From Siphonodentalium dalli (lineage: Eukaryota > Mollusca > Scaphopoda > Gadilida > Siphonodentaliidae): a DNA stretch of 64,000 nucleotides. Under the pieces are notes generated by a model. It was not told where the DNA came from. It made no database searches and saw only the letters and a program-made list of their open reading frames with translations. A program made the translations under genes and the position numbers. Every line of letters starts with the position of its first letter. The first letter of the stretch is position 1. The DNA is taken from NCBI GenBank assembly GCA_032622095.1, contig CP136066.1:135129917-135193916 (forward strand), given 5' to 3'. Positions 23,401-38,400 of this stretch are shown here, one piece after another.

Positions 23401-26400
23401 TTTCACTTACAGTTGACAATATTTCACCTGAAACTCGATTACAATTGTCTGGTGCACACTCCGATTGTCCATTTACCTATTTTAAACAGAAAAGTAAGTA
23501 GTCTATCCAATAATTTATTGAATTTATATCACTTTTGAGCTCTGCAAAAAGACACGTTTTCCTCATTCACAGATTGAGAAACCGGAAATGGCCGGAACAC
23601 TGTCGTCGCTACTATATAGCCACATTTGACATTCATTACTTCCCCCGAGATGTCGCTTGTAAGCTGACTTCCGGTATTTATAAAAAGGCGACCCGACCAA
23701 GGAACCGGAGCGGGGTGTTGCAATCTATGGAATCACATGACACTTGATCTTGATAGATCTTTTAGGTTTTCGCGCTAAAACGAAATCCGAATAAATAAGC
23801 TATCATTTAGTGCTCAAATAAATACCTGGGATCAATTAGAACATGATAAAAGAATTTTTCGAAAATTAGGCGGACACAGTAATTGGGTTTAAACGAAGTT
23901 CACGTGGATAAAAAGTAATATTTGAGACAGAAAAAAAAATGATTTACCTGCTGCGCTCTCATCGGCCACGCGCTAGAATACCTGGTAAAAGTAAATGGCG
24001 AACCAAATTTTATAGTGGCTATAAATAGACAAACGAATATGGCAAGGGTTCGTTTCACTGAATAGTTCTCACTTCCGCTTTAGATCGGGATTTGAAGCAC
24101 GTTTTCGCGAACGGAACGCTTTTTACGAAGCAAAAGCTATAATAAGAATATATTTCACTTGTTTATTTTGTGGTAAGTGAAGCTAAACATTGAATACGTA
24201 TATTCTGAGTCCCATCATGTACCTTTATCCAGAGTATGCGAGACTCACAGTGCTGGCTCTATAACGCATCGTGGAGATATCGCGAACGCTACGGGAATTG
24301 ACGAGAGATCATTTCAGACGATGTTTGAAGTACCTGTTTAGTTGTTCTGTGAAGTACATAAGTGTAAATACTTCCAATAATAAGTAAGTAACATGTTTTA
24401 TTTACTGAATAAGTATTTTCTTCGTGTTTGGTTGTATGTTTTGATTGTAGTTAATTAATGTTTTCTGACCGCATAAACGTAAATTCGATGGCTTTATTCG
24501 ACGATTGTTCTGGTTGTTTTGATTGTCAACGAACAATGGGAAAACTACGAACATTTAATTTTTCTTCAATTAAATAAACGTAATTGGTCATGTGGGATAA
24601 ATTTTGTACTCCTAAAGTTTCTTAATAATTGATTTTCCAGAAAATGTCGGTTACGTTCACGAAACTGCAAAACTTTTACCTAAGTATCAAAAGATCGGTT
24701 GTGTATCCTAATTTTGACTTATTTTTCAGTAGAAATATATGGTTCCTATCTAATCACAAAAAAGGTAGATTGCTTCATATAATTTCGACCAGACAAGTCT
24801 GTTTGTGTTCATAAGACAGTATTCCTACAATCTAAGCAATTTCAGTTTGATCTTGCATTAGATTACCGAAAATTACTTGTACAAAGTTTCCAAAAATTTC
24901 ACCATTTCGCCAGGTGCAATGAAAACATGCCATGGCACTCAATAGTGGGCGATTCACTAGACAAATTTAACAAAACCCACTGGCCAATTTAGCTTTGAAT
25001 AATATTGGAACTGTTTTACTTGTAATGTACCGTGGAATTAACTTAAAATTAAATGTGTCTTATATAATAATAAACACACAATCTTGCAAGTTTTGTTTGG
25101 GATCTTTTCATTGACAGTTGTGCTTCACATGCGTTAAACAGATCAAATTATTGTCATGATATCATCGCGTGCATTGTTGGACTAGCAAGTTAGCAACATC
25201 AATTCTCTTTCGTCCTAGAAAGTTCTAATATTATGCCAAGTTAGTTATCATCATTGAAATCATATGTTATTTTTACATGTGACACCATATGGAATGTGAT
25301 GTGTAACAATAAAGAGCGTTCCTTGTTTTATTAAATGTGTGTCTAATACATTTACATTTACTACATTTAAATTAAATTATTAAAGAGCTATTATCTCATA
25401 AAAAAAGTTGAGGATTATGTCACTTTATCATATTGCTGTAATGTATGTTTATATTTTTGCAGATGCCAAAACTTAAAAAACGTAAGAAGATTACAATGAA
25501 CAAGAAGCATGCATGGAAAACAAATGCAACGTCGCCTCAGTAATACCTGTATGATACTCAGTGTGATGTTAATTCAGGATTCGTTATGTTTTTAAATATT
25601 TTATGACTTTCTATATAAATGTCCCATCTCAAAAACACAGCAGATGGGAGCCTATTCACAATAAAACAATGTCTTGATCTTTTCTTCACTTTAACCCTCT
25701 CATATACTTACTTACAAATATGGGATCAGAACACTTATATGGTGTTCGAGATTTTGAATAGGCGCCTAGCTTTTGTTTTCATTACAAATTTTATCATTGT
25801 CACTTTTTCTAATATGGGATTATAATAATGCCCAAATTATTTAGGCTAGACCAGAATTACGGTCTCTATCTCAAATGTACCATAAAACAATGTTAACACA
25901 ATTCTACTGCCATATAATTTAATGGGTTGACTATAAGTATGTGTAATTATGGATGTTTAAAGCTATTAGGAATGTGGAGTTGTTTACTCAATTCACCCAT
26001 ATTAGATGATCATGTAACACCTATCCAGTGTATCCACACAGTAGGGGCCTATGTTGGGGAAATGCAATTAGTCATAATAGGTAATTAATTACATCACCAC
26101 CATCGGCAAAACAACCATTTGAAGCGTCTGTTGTGGATTGGCGACTTTTTGTTGAAATAAGTAATATAAGTTATATCTTGACAGCCATGACAATATAGTG
26201 GCTAATAGGCCTACTAGTAGCAATGGTGCGGAAATCGTAATTAATTGCACACAGGATTAACAATACGATGCTATAATTGCTATTAAAATAAAAGAAGACG
26301 AAAACATGAGGATTTGTTTGGCATTATCACGCTCATATAATCCTCTGGTTATATTAAACCCACGTACAAATGTTTGGTTTTGTTTTATTTCATTAATATA

Positions 26401-29400
26401 TGCGGTTACGACTACAATTGTCGTGGTTATCGCCATGTTGTTTATACAATTACCATTGGAAACAGCAGTCTCGCGCAATCACGCCCGCTTTTAAACGGAA
26501 CAAAAGAGTTCGCGATCTTTTGCGAGATCTCGCGCCAGTTGCGCATACTCTGGATTAACGTACTTGGTCCCATGGCCTTGTTCCCATAGTCTCCGACACA
26601 ACTTATCAATTGTTGTGATTACCGTTATATCAGTTTCAGTTTCACACCTACATGTAAGTACCTGGTCAAAACAGCTTATCGCTACAGGTGTTAGATTATA
26701 TTTTATTTTGTTAGCAGAAATAAACACGTTGAAAGTGTAATTTTATACAAAATAGTATAACATTATTTGAATATAAACTGTATGTATAACATAAGTAAAA
26801 GTGGTTTATATATATTATACTGTGTGCATTCAAGCCTTGAAATCGTGTGCCTGTCATTTGCAGAATGAGGTCCACAGAGGGTGAATTTGGTGATTCTAAC
26901 ACGCTATGCTGGTTAGCATCAATAAATTTGCCCTCTGGGGACCTCATTCTGCAAATGACAGACACTATTTCAAGGCTTGGATGTATAATATATGTAATAA
27001 TCTCATTGAAAGCTGTGATGTGTAAAGTATTGTAGTGACAGTCACAGGCATTGTAAACAGTTGTGGTAGAGCACAGGGGTGGGTCTTTAGTGAACCATCA
27101 GTCGCTATAACACAAACATTTATGGGGCTCTGAGTCTTGGTCAGGCAGGGTCTATAGTAAACTGAGCCTACCTTTAAATTAAAAGTCTTCATCATGCATT
27201 TATTTGATACTGTATTCATGCTAAACGGAACACATTCCATAATTGAGTGATATCATATTATATATTTTTGCAAAAATTGAGGACCTCACAATTAGCCAAC
27301 ATAAACACTACCTCAATAAAATTAAGCCGATTTAATCCCTTCTAATTAATGGGGCCGACTTCGCGTAGGGACGTCTTCGTATGCGCCCGACTCCGTGGGG
27401 GGCCGACTTCTCCAGATACCGCCCACTTACCTTACTATAAATGGACTTCTTGTACAAAGTGATGGAGAATAGATGCATTAAATTTATATTTATTAAGATC
27501 TCAATCACTGTTTAGAAGGCCTGATGTGACAGTACATATTATTGAAAATCAGTTGGTTGCACTCACTGGACTGTCATACAGTGTATGACTGAACGCTATC
27601 AGGATAACATACATGTAATAACAAGCCCAATGCCCATTTATTTCCAATATATGGTGCTCAGGGGGACACAGTTTTTAGTTACCGTAATTATAAGGGAGAG
27701 GCAATTAAGTTATACATTTTGAACTTCACATTCTTGGAGTTCTAAAGAAGTGAAAGGACATTCGATAAAGTGAGCCGGATTGTCATTCACATAACTTAGC
27801 TGCAGCATGCTGTGTCATTCTATAGGCTGGTTTCCAGATATACATACATTCTGGCAAAATGGTTGCAATTTTCTTCCTTTTTTCCATGTTGTCCGTCACT
27901 TGCCGCTCATTGCTGACAATTAATTCCATCATATTTCAACAGAATATAACCTTAAGTAAGACAAGGTCACAACATTACCTAACTGAGTGAATCCTGGTGT
28001 GTTCTATGTCATGGGTTTGACTTTGGAGCATTTCTCGAAATATGAATTTCTCATGTCTTAAAACTGAATTTTTTTCAAAGTCAATTTTTCTAACTTAGAC
28101 CAATTCTAAGTAATGAAACTCAATCAAATGGTTATGTTTATGTTCTAAATTATTACAATACCCAAAATATTTCAACAAAATCTCAAATACAAAAAAGTTT
28201 GTTATGTTGCTACCATATAACATTACAATGCAATTTAAGTATATACGTGGATTTAATTTGCAACAATTTCATAATAGTGCATATGCATTCTTTACATTAT
28301 GTACTTCCGGTATGACGTAACTTATTCGCGGAAGGACACATAAACAGACAAATAAACAGAGATCCGAACCGAAAACATTACTTGTGTCCAGCATTGACTG
28401 ACGCAAGCAATAATCTGAAATTCACTTTTTGGTCAAAAGTTATTTAAACAATTTTGGTAAAACCGTGTTAAAATTTTTGAACTTATTGCTTGGAAATTTA
28501 CAATCATAGGGGGAATGAATATGATCATAAATTGTAAATTTTCAATATATTCACTGATGGATGTCTTTATTATTGGATTTCATTGTCCTTTTGCGTGGTG
28601 ATAAGTCATGTTGGGGAGAGGATATCCACATACTACAGGTTTTGTCCATTAATTTTTAGCAGAGTTACAGCCCTTGTTTAACTTGAAATTTTTATAATTT
28701 GGTGTCTGGAACAACATTTCAGCTTGTAACTCGGGTGTTAATTATCAGATTTCGTTGTCCTTTAGCATTGTGATAGCACAGGTTGGTGGAAAGGATACCC
28801 ACATACTACGGTTTTCGACTATTAATTTCGGATCGAATCGTTTCACAGGGCCCTATGGGTCACATCTCTCACCCGATCCTCACCAAACTTCACATGTCTC
28901 TTCAGGGTGACCTCTAGATGGGAGCGGCAGGAGCCATAATTTTTAATCCATCAGCACTCCCTGCGGCCTGTATTTATTGGATAATTGTATCGAAAATTTG
29001 CAGGCATGTTTATGATCACCTCTAGAATTTGAACAATTTTTGATGAAAAACATGGCCATCTTTGAATGAATAAATCTTTTGGCACACCCTTGGTGACTAC
29101 TAGATGGGAGCCAAAAAAAAAACATGGTGAAAACATGGCCGTCAGAGGCCATCTTGGATTGAATTTTTGTATGTCTCTTCATGTTGACATCTAGTATTAC
29201 TTAGACATTTCAAATTTTTGCATTCATAATTGCTCCATTGACTGTAACACATGAAATTATCCCTTCTACCAAGTTGAGCTACAGTGCCATTGACACTTTC
29301 ATTTGTTCTTATTCTTGTTTATAGCCCAACCTTACTTGTAAAGTTTGAGCTATTGCCATGGCTTGGTATCCGTCGTGCGTGTGTGAATCGTGTGTGTGCA

Positions 29401-32400
29401 CATGGGGGAAGTCCGTCAACAATTTCCATTAGCACGGGCTACAGGTCGTACCTTATTTGGATAATTATGAAATTTGTTATGGCAGTTGACATTTACATGT
29501 AGATGGAAACAAGTCATTTTGGGAACATTTGGCAAAAAAACATTGCCGCCAGTGGCCATCTTTGATTTCAAAATTCAATCCATTAGCATGGGCTACAGGC
29601 CGTACTGTTTGTCGCATAATCATGAAATTTGTCATGGCTGTTAACATTGACATGTAGATGGGAACAAGTCATTTTGGGGTCAATCGGCCATAAAACATGG
29701 CCGGCGACAGCCATCTTGGATTTTACTCTTTGCATGACTAAATCCTTTGGCATGGGCTACAAGACGTACCTTTAGTTGGGATCATTATAAAACTTGTCAT
29801 GGCTGTTAACATTGACATGTAGATGGGAACGAGTCATTTTGGGGTCTTTTGGCTGCCAGCGGCCATCTTGCATTCAAAATTCAATCCATCAGCCATAAAT
29901 CATGGCCGCAGGTAGCCATCTTGGATTTTACTCTTTGCATGACTAAATCCTTTGGCACAGGCTATATGTCATTATGTTAACATTGACATGTAGAGGTAAT
30001 GTACCACTAGAACTATCGATAAGGTACCAATATCACTATTACCAATCTCATGTTAACTGTGCTTGTGAAAACTCCATCCAGTTATACATGTAGTGTGCCA
30101 ACAGATGTAAAAACAAACTGCGATATTGAATCTGGCACCTGTTTTCGGGCTAAATTCATTATCCAAATGAAAGACAACTGATTAGGCTAGTGTGTATAGA
30201 CAATGATATGACAACACTCAACGGATATGCATGCTCGTTTGGTTTCTGGGGGTAAAAAAGAATGTGTTCGGTCACTTCAGGCTCAAAATCGTAAAAATCG
30301 TGTTCTGAGTGGAGAGGTTCTGGTTTTGCAAGTAATATGATCTGTTTGTAAAGCCAAAATAAATAACATAGAGTGACCTGACCACAGCCATTTCTGCTGT
30401 GAACGAGTTATTGAGGAATTACGCTGCTGGTCTCTTCACTTAGACTTACCTTTCATGGGTTAATGAAAAAATAGGATGTTGCATTTTTAGCAATTGTTAC
30501 TATGCGGTTACAGTAAATATTTAGAAAGAATGGTTTCAACATGACAAATTGTGTTACTAAATGATTGTTGATAACGAAAATAAGAACAAAGTTGATATAA
30601 TTTTTTGTGTTCTTGAATCTTCATTAAAATGTATTGAGCTTGCAAACTGAAATTTATTCATTCAATTCTCGGGTCTGAACCCACCTTCAGTCAAATCTTT
30701 ATGTTTTCATCATTGTCTTTGTGAAAGGCGGCAGATATATCATTGGTATTGTTGTTTCAGATTGTGAAAGCATACAGGAAGAAGGCTTTAAAATGTCACC
30801 CTGATAAGAACCCTGACAACCCTGCTGCAGGTGAGCACATTTATTCATTATAGCCACCTTGCCACCTTACATGACACACTTAAAAGTGTAACATGATGGT
30901 TGTGCTGACATTTGAATTATGAAAAAAAAATCTTCATTTATTTCTCTATGCCGAGGACTCGCTTATATAAAAATAATGATTCTAGACTTATTTTTATTTG
31001 TGATGTATAGCGCTTTCCATGTAATATTTTTTTTACTCTAAAATTCACTAAATAGCCAATTACTCACTTCGAATAGATGCAAAACTCTGCTTAAACTTTT
31101 CACCTTGTTCCTTTATAAAGATAATTGACAATAAAATATGGATATCAACTGACTTCCTCCTAATATATAATACTCATGATACTCTTAGTTCAAAAATCCA
31201 TGGCACTGTTCAGAGCCACCGCTTTGAAGATTTATCAACACATTGAAAAACTCCATCCTCGTTATTTTTTTACTTCATGAAAAAGCTTCACTTCTGACTT
31301 CAATGTGACATCTAGATGAATGCATCCACCAGTAAATATGACTGCCAGCCATACTAATTATTATCCTACCTGATTGATTGATTGGGATTTTCATGTTGCT
31401 TTCAGCACTAAGGCCATATCACGACATTGCCAGTTTTAGTGGTGGAGGAAATCCTACCAAGCAGCGACTTAGCCAGTCATTTGCTGTATTGAAAATTCTG
31501 ACACCATAATTGTTCACACTAATTTTGATATCTTAACATACTTTCAGTGTTGAATTGACTTTTTTTTTTAACACTTTTGTTGTCAAATCATAATGTACTG
31601 ATTTTTCGATGTGTCCACTGGTGTTGGAAATTTATATCTATTTATTTCATTTATAACAGTGTCTTTCATTTTGCATGACACTTATTAAATTGTTTCACAT
31701 TTAAAGATGAGAACAAGGTCTGTTCTTGTTTGTGAAAACCAGCATAATCATAGGCTGTGAAATCAATGTATTTAAGCAGACAATTGTCGGGTGCGTCGAA
31801 ATACCAAGCTGAACCAAGCTGAACCAAGCAGAACCAAGCTGGAGGAAAATAAGGCGGAACTTGACATTTAAAGCATATTTTGTGGTGTATAATGAAGAAA
31901 TAAAACAAAATAATGCAACATGGCGTTATTTTATTTGAGTTTTGAAGACATAGCGAGCGTAAAACAGTGCGGCGATCGCGAAAACTTCAGCTTGGTATTT
32001 CGTCATTTACAGTTACTGCTTGCTACATACTATTTCGGCGACAGGTGATAATTGATGTTGGCCCACTATGACTATGTAAACTCCCTTCATCCTTTATCCG
32101 GGTTTGGGTCCGGCAGATATATATGATTGTCGGAAACTGATCGACATTAAGACGTACCAATCGTATCAATGCTCATTCCTGTCCGCGACAACACGCCATT
32201 GGAATCAATTATCTGATGAACTGAAAAATTATGAATTGAAATTGTTTTCCGACCTCCTATACCTGCTAGATCATGCCATGAATCCCTCCTAGAGCTGGCT
32301 AAGCCCGTATAGATCATATCCCACCAGTATACAAAACCTTGGAACTTTTTGAAGTTTTGACAGGGAACCTTATAAAGTTGAAAAAATAACGCAGGGAAAA

Positions 32401-35400
32401 TATTTCTTAGCTATTATCTGTTCCTCAATAATGTACTTCACTGTTGGTGAAGGTCCCAACCCAAAATTTCACGATTTAAGTGAATTTGTGAGCGATTTTG
32501 CTTTGCGTCGCTTACAATTGTCTTCGTTTGGCAACAGGGTAATTGTGAGTGGGGGGACTTTTCTGAATCACCGAAAACGATGGAAACTCTATGTTCCATC
32601 GGCGTGTCGTAAAAATTAACTAGTCTTTTATGTGTCACTCATATCACACAGGTACCATGACGGAATCACAATGGAAGTTTTGCTGGAATCACAATGGAGG
32701 TTTTGCTTCTTGCCTTCAATGGAAGTTCGCTCCTTAACTTAATTCTTATGGGATATTTTCTTCATATAAGAAGCTATCACCATCACTGTTATGGTATGTT
32801 CCGATGGTAATAATAATAATGGTAAGCACTCTTAAACATGGATTATCTTGTCATATAACAATTTTGAAATAGTTTCGTGGATGTGGGTGATTCTCCAGTA
32901 AATGAGCAAAACCGTGTCCCACAAACTTCGTTGAATCCATGTTGCAAACAAGACCGACCAGATACAAACGATGCGTCATTACCCAAACAAAATTGTCATT
33001 ACCCAAACGCAAAAATCACCGGTTTGCAGAATTTGTATTAAACAACTCAAAGTTTTACGATTACACTGTCGATATATAAGTAAATTTGGCATGCGTTTGC
33101 GCACCGAAGTTGCTCATCATTTTTGCTTATCCGCGAAATATCAGGAATAATTATCACTAATTATCATTATGAGATCATTAAGTTGTTCCCATAGCTACGT
33201 TCCTAACGTCAAATGCCCCAGATTGGTTGTTTTATTCCATAGTTGTAAGCGATAATAAGTCTAATTTACGTTTATTTGTGACAAAATTACACAATCAAAT
33301 TTCTCGTCTCTGTTAACAGTAACCATCGTAGCTGAACAACTACACGTTCCTAGACCAGAAAATATTCGAAATATAATCAATATTAATCAATAGAAGCATT
33401 TCTGTATCAGGGGTCTTCGATTCATATCTAATATTTTATACCCCGGTAACTATATACGACCTGTTTACAAAAAGATAGACCATCTTTAAGAAACCTTGCA
33501 TGATTACATATTACTGTCAAAACATCCCTGAAATCTTATGGGTAAGCCAGCTAATCCGCGATTGTACATCGGTAATTGAATCAACAACAAAGGCTACCAT
33601 TATGCTGAGGAAAATTAATTACCACCTGTCTCGGATACACCAAGCAGTACCGTTACCTTTAAATGACGAAATACCAAGCTGAAGTTTTCGCGATCGCCGC
33701 ACTGTTTTCTATAGATTCACGCTCGTTATGTCATCAAAACTCAAATAAAATTAGGCCTTGTTGCATTATTTTGTTTTATTTCTTCATTATACAGCACAAA
33801 ATATGCTTTAAATGGCATGTTCCGCCTTATTTTCCCTCAGCTTGGTTCAGCTTGGTATTTTGACGTTCCGCAATTGTCTCCTAGCAAACACTATGTTCCT
33901 CCCACCACGCCTGTGCAATCATTCATTGTGTTGTAACTTCTGATTGAGGATTGCTGCCCCAAACCAGGTACTTGGTTTATGTGTGAGTCACCCACTACAT
34001 CACAGTATGATGTTGATATCATTTAAAGGGACGGGCGGCCTTTGTTGAAGGTTATAATTTTGAAATAAGATTTATCAAATAATGATAATTTCCTCAAGAA
34101 TATACTAATATGCGATATTATTTACATAACACGCTTTGTGTCCGTGAAATTTCAGGTTGAGTGTTGTTTAGTTTCTCGCAAAAAGTGCAGTAGATTGTTG
34201 TTCATAAGCCGAGTCACGATATTGCATTAATTCCTTATTTAGATTCGCATGCATTATACGTCGGTTATTTCTACAACTTACAACTCACAATACTGCTCAT
34301 AGTAAATTCCTTATTTGTTATGTATTACCATATATAGGTTAGGAGAAAATACTACACTGCAATGGAACATTTTCATTGGATAATCCGGTAATTCCAAGTG
34401 TTTGTCTATAAATAAATAGTTCTGTAAAGTTTTTGATGTTTGTTTACATAACAAAGCATACAAACGTGACAATAACATGCAATGTACGTACAATGTTCTT
34501 TCTGTTTATGGCGATTTTAGTGGATGTGACTATTTTAACAGCTATACCCACAGCAAAGGCCGCCTGTATCTTTAACACAATGTGACATCCAAATGACAGC
34601 AAATGGGATTCAACAGCATGTCGATTGTTGTGAGTCGAGTAAGATTAGATAATATTGAAACCACAACTTACATCAAGGTCAGAGAATCTGATTAACTAGC
34701 ATTTGGCCACTAGACCACATTCTGTTCTTTGACTGTGTATCTTTTGACATACAAGTTGAATGTCTGATCACAATGTTTCAATCATCGGGATAGCCTAAAT
34801 CAGACTAATTTCAAAATTGGAACAACTAATTGGTTGTCCAATAACAGTGATGGCTGTCAACTCACTTCCTGTTGATGAGTTCAGTAGTTTGCCTGTACAT
34901 GTAGCATGCGGGAGTATCAGTGTGTTGGAAAATTCATTATATTACTACTGTGTTATGTTTGTTTATACATGTAGCTGAACTCTTCCATCAACTATCAAAG
35001 GCACTTGAAGTATTAACAGATGTAGCAGCAAAGGTAGAGTATATTTAGCAAAGAGCGTGGCTTGGAGATGACTACAACAATTTAGTGCCCATCAGAAGTG
35101 ATTTTCATATCAGGAACTACATCACTCCCGAGGGGCACCAAATTGGAATGGTCAATGACAATACATGCTCTAACCATTATATTGTATCGAACAATGTCCA
35201 TTTTAATACCTCCATTTCGGGATTTTCAACATGTTCAATATCAAATTAGTAGGTTCCACAGTGTTCAATCACCCAATGCATATTTCAAATGTTGTGGAAC
35301 GTTTTGTTATCTGGCATGTCGGAATTACCACTTCAGTAAATCCTTTACTTATCACACCAAACGTGATGACAAAGCCAAAACTTCTGATGATAGGATGAAC

Positions 35401-38400
35401 TCAAGTAACATAAAATATTGCCAAAATATGCTTTAAATATTTTCCTTTTAAGTACAATGCGGTAATCGCACTAAAAAGAGTCTGGACTAAATGTATGTAG
35501 TGCCCGGGTATAATGCCCACCATCCATATGAATCCATATGGATGGTAGGCATTACACCTGGGCACAACATACATGCAATATAGGGGTGCAGCTCTCAACC
35601 AATCAGAAGATGACATATACATTACTAGTATATGCATATATTTACTTACAACGGATATTTACTTCAACTTTTTCCATATTAATATGATAGCTTTGCCAAC
35701 TGAACTTTTGTGTTCAGAAAGTAAGTGTTACCTTTACAGAATTCTGACTGATAAATCATTAATAATAATATCTTCCATCTTTAATACATGTATTTTCTCG
35801 CCCAGTTATGAATGTATACATTGGGGGTGGTCTATTATTAATTTGGAGGGATATTCAGGACAAACAGACAAATAGATAATACAAGTGCAGAAGGATTCAT
35901 ATCCATGGGTGGGAAATGTTTAGATAATAAATTCAACAACTATTATACTTTGTAGGCGGCTTATGACAATGTTCGCAAAGCTAAGAAAGCAGCTCAGATA
36001 CGATTGCAGCAGTATGACAGTAAAAGAAAAAAACTCAAGGAAGGTCAGTGTTGTCTTCTGATTAGTCTCCGTTCTGAATGGCGATGTTTTGCTGTTTATT
36101 TAAACAAATAAATGACATGATTATAAATATAGCACTTTTTCCAATTTTAGTTCAACTTGTTTGAAGATGCCTGGTTCGATTCGAGTATCCCCACATATCA
36201 TTCAGTTGCAACTGGTTGCAACAATAGTTTTTCGTCAGTTTTAATGATCAAAATTATGTTGCTACCAATAAATATTAACGATATTTAAATATTTACCAAT
36301 AGATCTGTTTTTAATGTGTACCCATACCATAGTATATTTATGTCCTAATTGACCACTATTCGTTCGTCCGTCTGTCTGTCCAACTCTGTCTGTCCGTAGA
36401 CGCTTTACACATGATACGATTACTCAAACATTTTCTATCCGATTGAAACCAAATTTTGTATTCGAGTTTCTCAGCCCAAAATACAGATCGAGTACGAATA
36501 TGGGTTTGATCCGAGTTTTTTATATGGAGTTATGGCCCCTTTTTTTACTTAGAATTCATGCGTGCTGCGATAGCTCAAACATTTCTCATCTAATCGGCAT
36601 CAATTTGGGATGCGAGTTTCTCAGCCCAAAATACAGATCGAGTTCGAATATGGCTTTAATCCAATTTTTTTTTCAAATTGTTTTTTAATTTTATTTTTTA
36701 TTTTTTTTTCAAATTCAACTCCTTGCTCAATTTAACAAACAAAAAAATTATAAAATAATTTTTTAATTTAATTAAAAAAGAAAATTAAAATTAAAAAAGA
36801 AACAGTTCTTTAATGAAGTTACTGAGACTCATTTAAAAAATCTGGTTGTCGAATTAATTGACTTTGATTCATTCTGTAGTCAGTCGTGGTAAAAGGGTGA
36901 AAAGATGTAAAATGTTCAGAAGAACTATCTACTAATTAAAACCAAAAAAAAAATGACTGTCAAACTGATTCAATGTTAGAATTTGGCGCAAGAGGTCAAG
37001 GCCAATGGAAAATTAGCAATATAAATTCTGGATCAAACGCAGACCGGAAGACGTGCACAAACTTTATGGGGAACTAACCGGCGACTAAGTAATTATTATT
37101 AAGTAATAATACCCCTTTTTTAACTGACAAACAAATTGATGTTTATGGTATAAGTATGCGGGCTTTACAGTACGGTACCGGTATACTGCAACTGGGATTA
37201 ACCATCAGAACGCCCATAATGTATTATGACAACAGAAACACAGAATCCAATCACTGAATCAGATCCACAACCTCAAGCAACAGATGATAGTTACGAACAA
37301 AACTTGAACCAAAAATCAACACTTTGGTAAACATGGCGTAGGGAACTTCGCACCTTTAAATTACGCTAACTAACTGTACTCACCTCGCAAATTGAGGAAT
37401 TAATGAACAAAAATTAAAAGATTTCTATAAACTGTCTGATTGACGCATTAGGCTTAAAACAAAGGAACTGAATCTTGGAGTCTAAAAGACGCTATTGTCA
37501 TTGACCCCGACGATCTGCGGTATCTGATTGGCTGGCAGCCTACTCCTTTTCGGTGAGAAATGATACGCGGTATTTGATTGGCTGGCGGCCGTCTTCACTT
37601 TCCGAAGCGTAATTTTGATTGGCTGACACTCTAAACGTAAACAATTCTTCCCAGCTGACGGGCTACTATTGAAAAATACGGTTCCAGTGATATTTTACCG
37701 GCCCATAAATTCCAATAATTTGTGTTATTATGTACATTTGTCTTAACAGTATACTCTATAATTCAACATAAAAACTCAAGATTATGATTCCGATCATAGC
37801 AATTTACTATCGCCAAGGGATGGGTTAAACATCTGCCGATCGTGATTGGCCAATCATTAGTGTAGTGGCTTTTGCTATTTGGTTGTGGATTGCTATTTAC
37901 GTTCGGGGCTTGATTTACTTTGCAAAAAATAGTATGCTTTTACAATTTTGGACTACAAACTTCTGCTCTTGTCAATTGAATTGGATTCATTTTAATTAAA
38001 ATTTGGAAGAAATTCATATCTGTACTCTGGTGATATCAAGCTTTGTTTTTATTCAACTGAATAGAATGATTTGATATGCTTCCTGCTGGGTTTATGATTC
38101 TTCCTTGGTTTGTTAATAATAGACCTGTTTTGGTGTCTTTATGGTTTTACGAACATTATTATGGCATTTACCAGTTATAAAATAGTTTTATGAATATACA
38201 GATCTTGAGGCAAGAGAAGCTGCTTCTGAAAAATCCAAAAATACGGATGTCCATGCTAAAAGGAACCTAGAAGCAGAGGTAAGTTAGTTGAACTTGACTG
38301 CAAAATTAACCTTAATTATGTTTCAGACCAGGCCACTATATAAAAAATTATGTTCCATCTTCAGTAGGAAGCAGCATCTTTGATTGGTCAGAAACCCAAT

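Noticed and set aside
35098-35436. 112-codon frame directly after exon 3
   Set aside because: It lies in intron 3, has no domain, and the exon 3 to exon 4 join without it is exact.
36165-36190. GGTTCGATTCGAG as the B box of a tRNA or tRNA-derived SINE
   Set aside because: No A box or clover-leaf can be built upstream.
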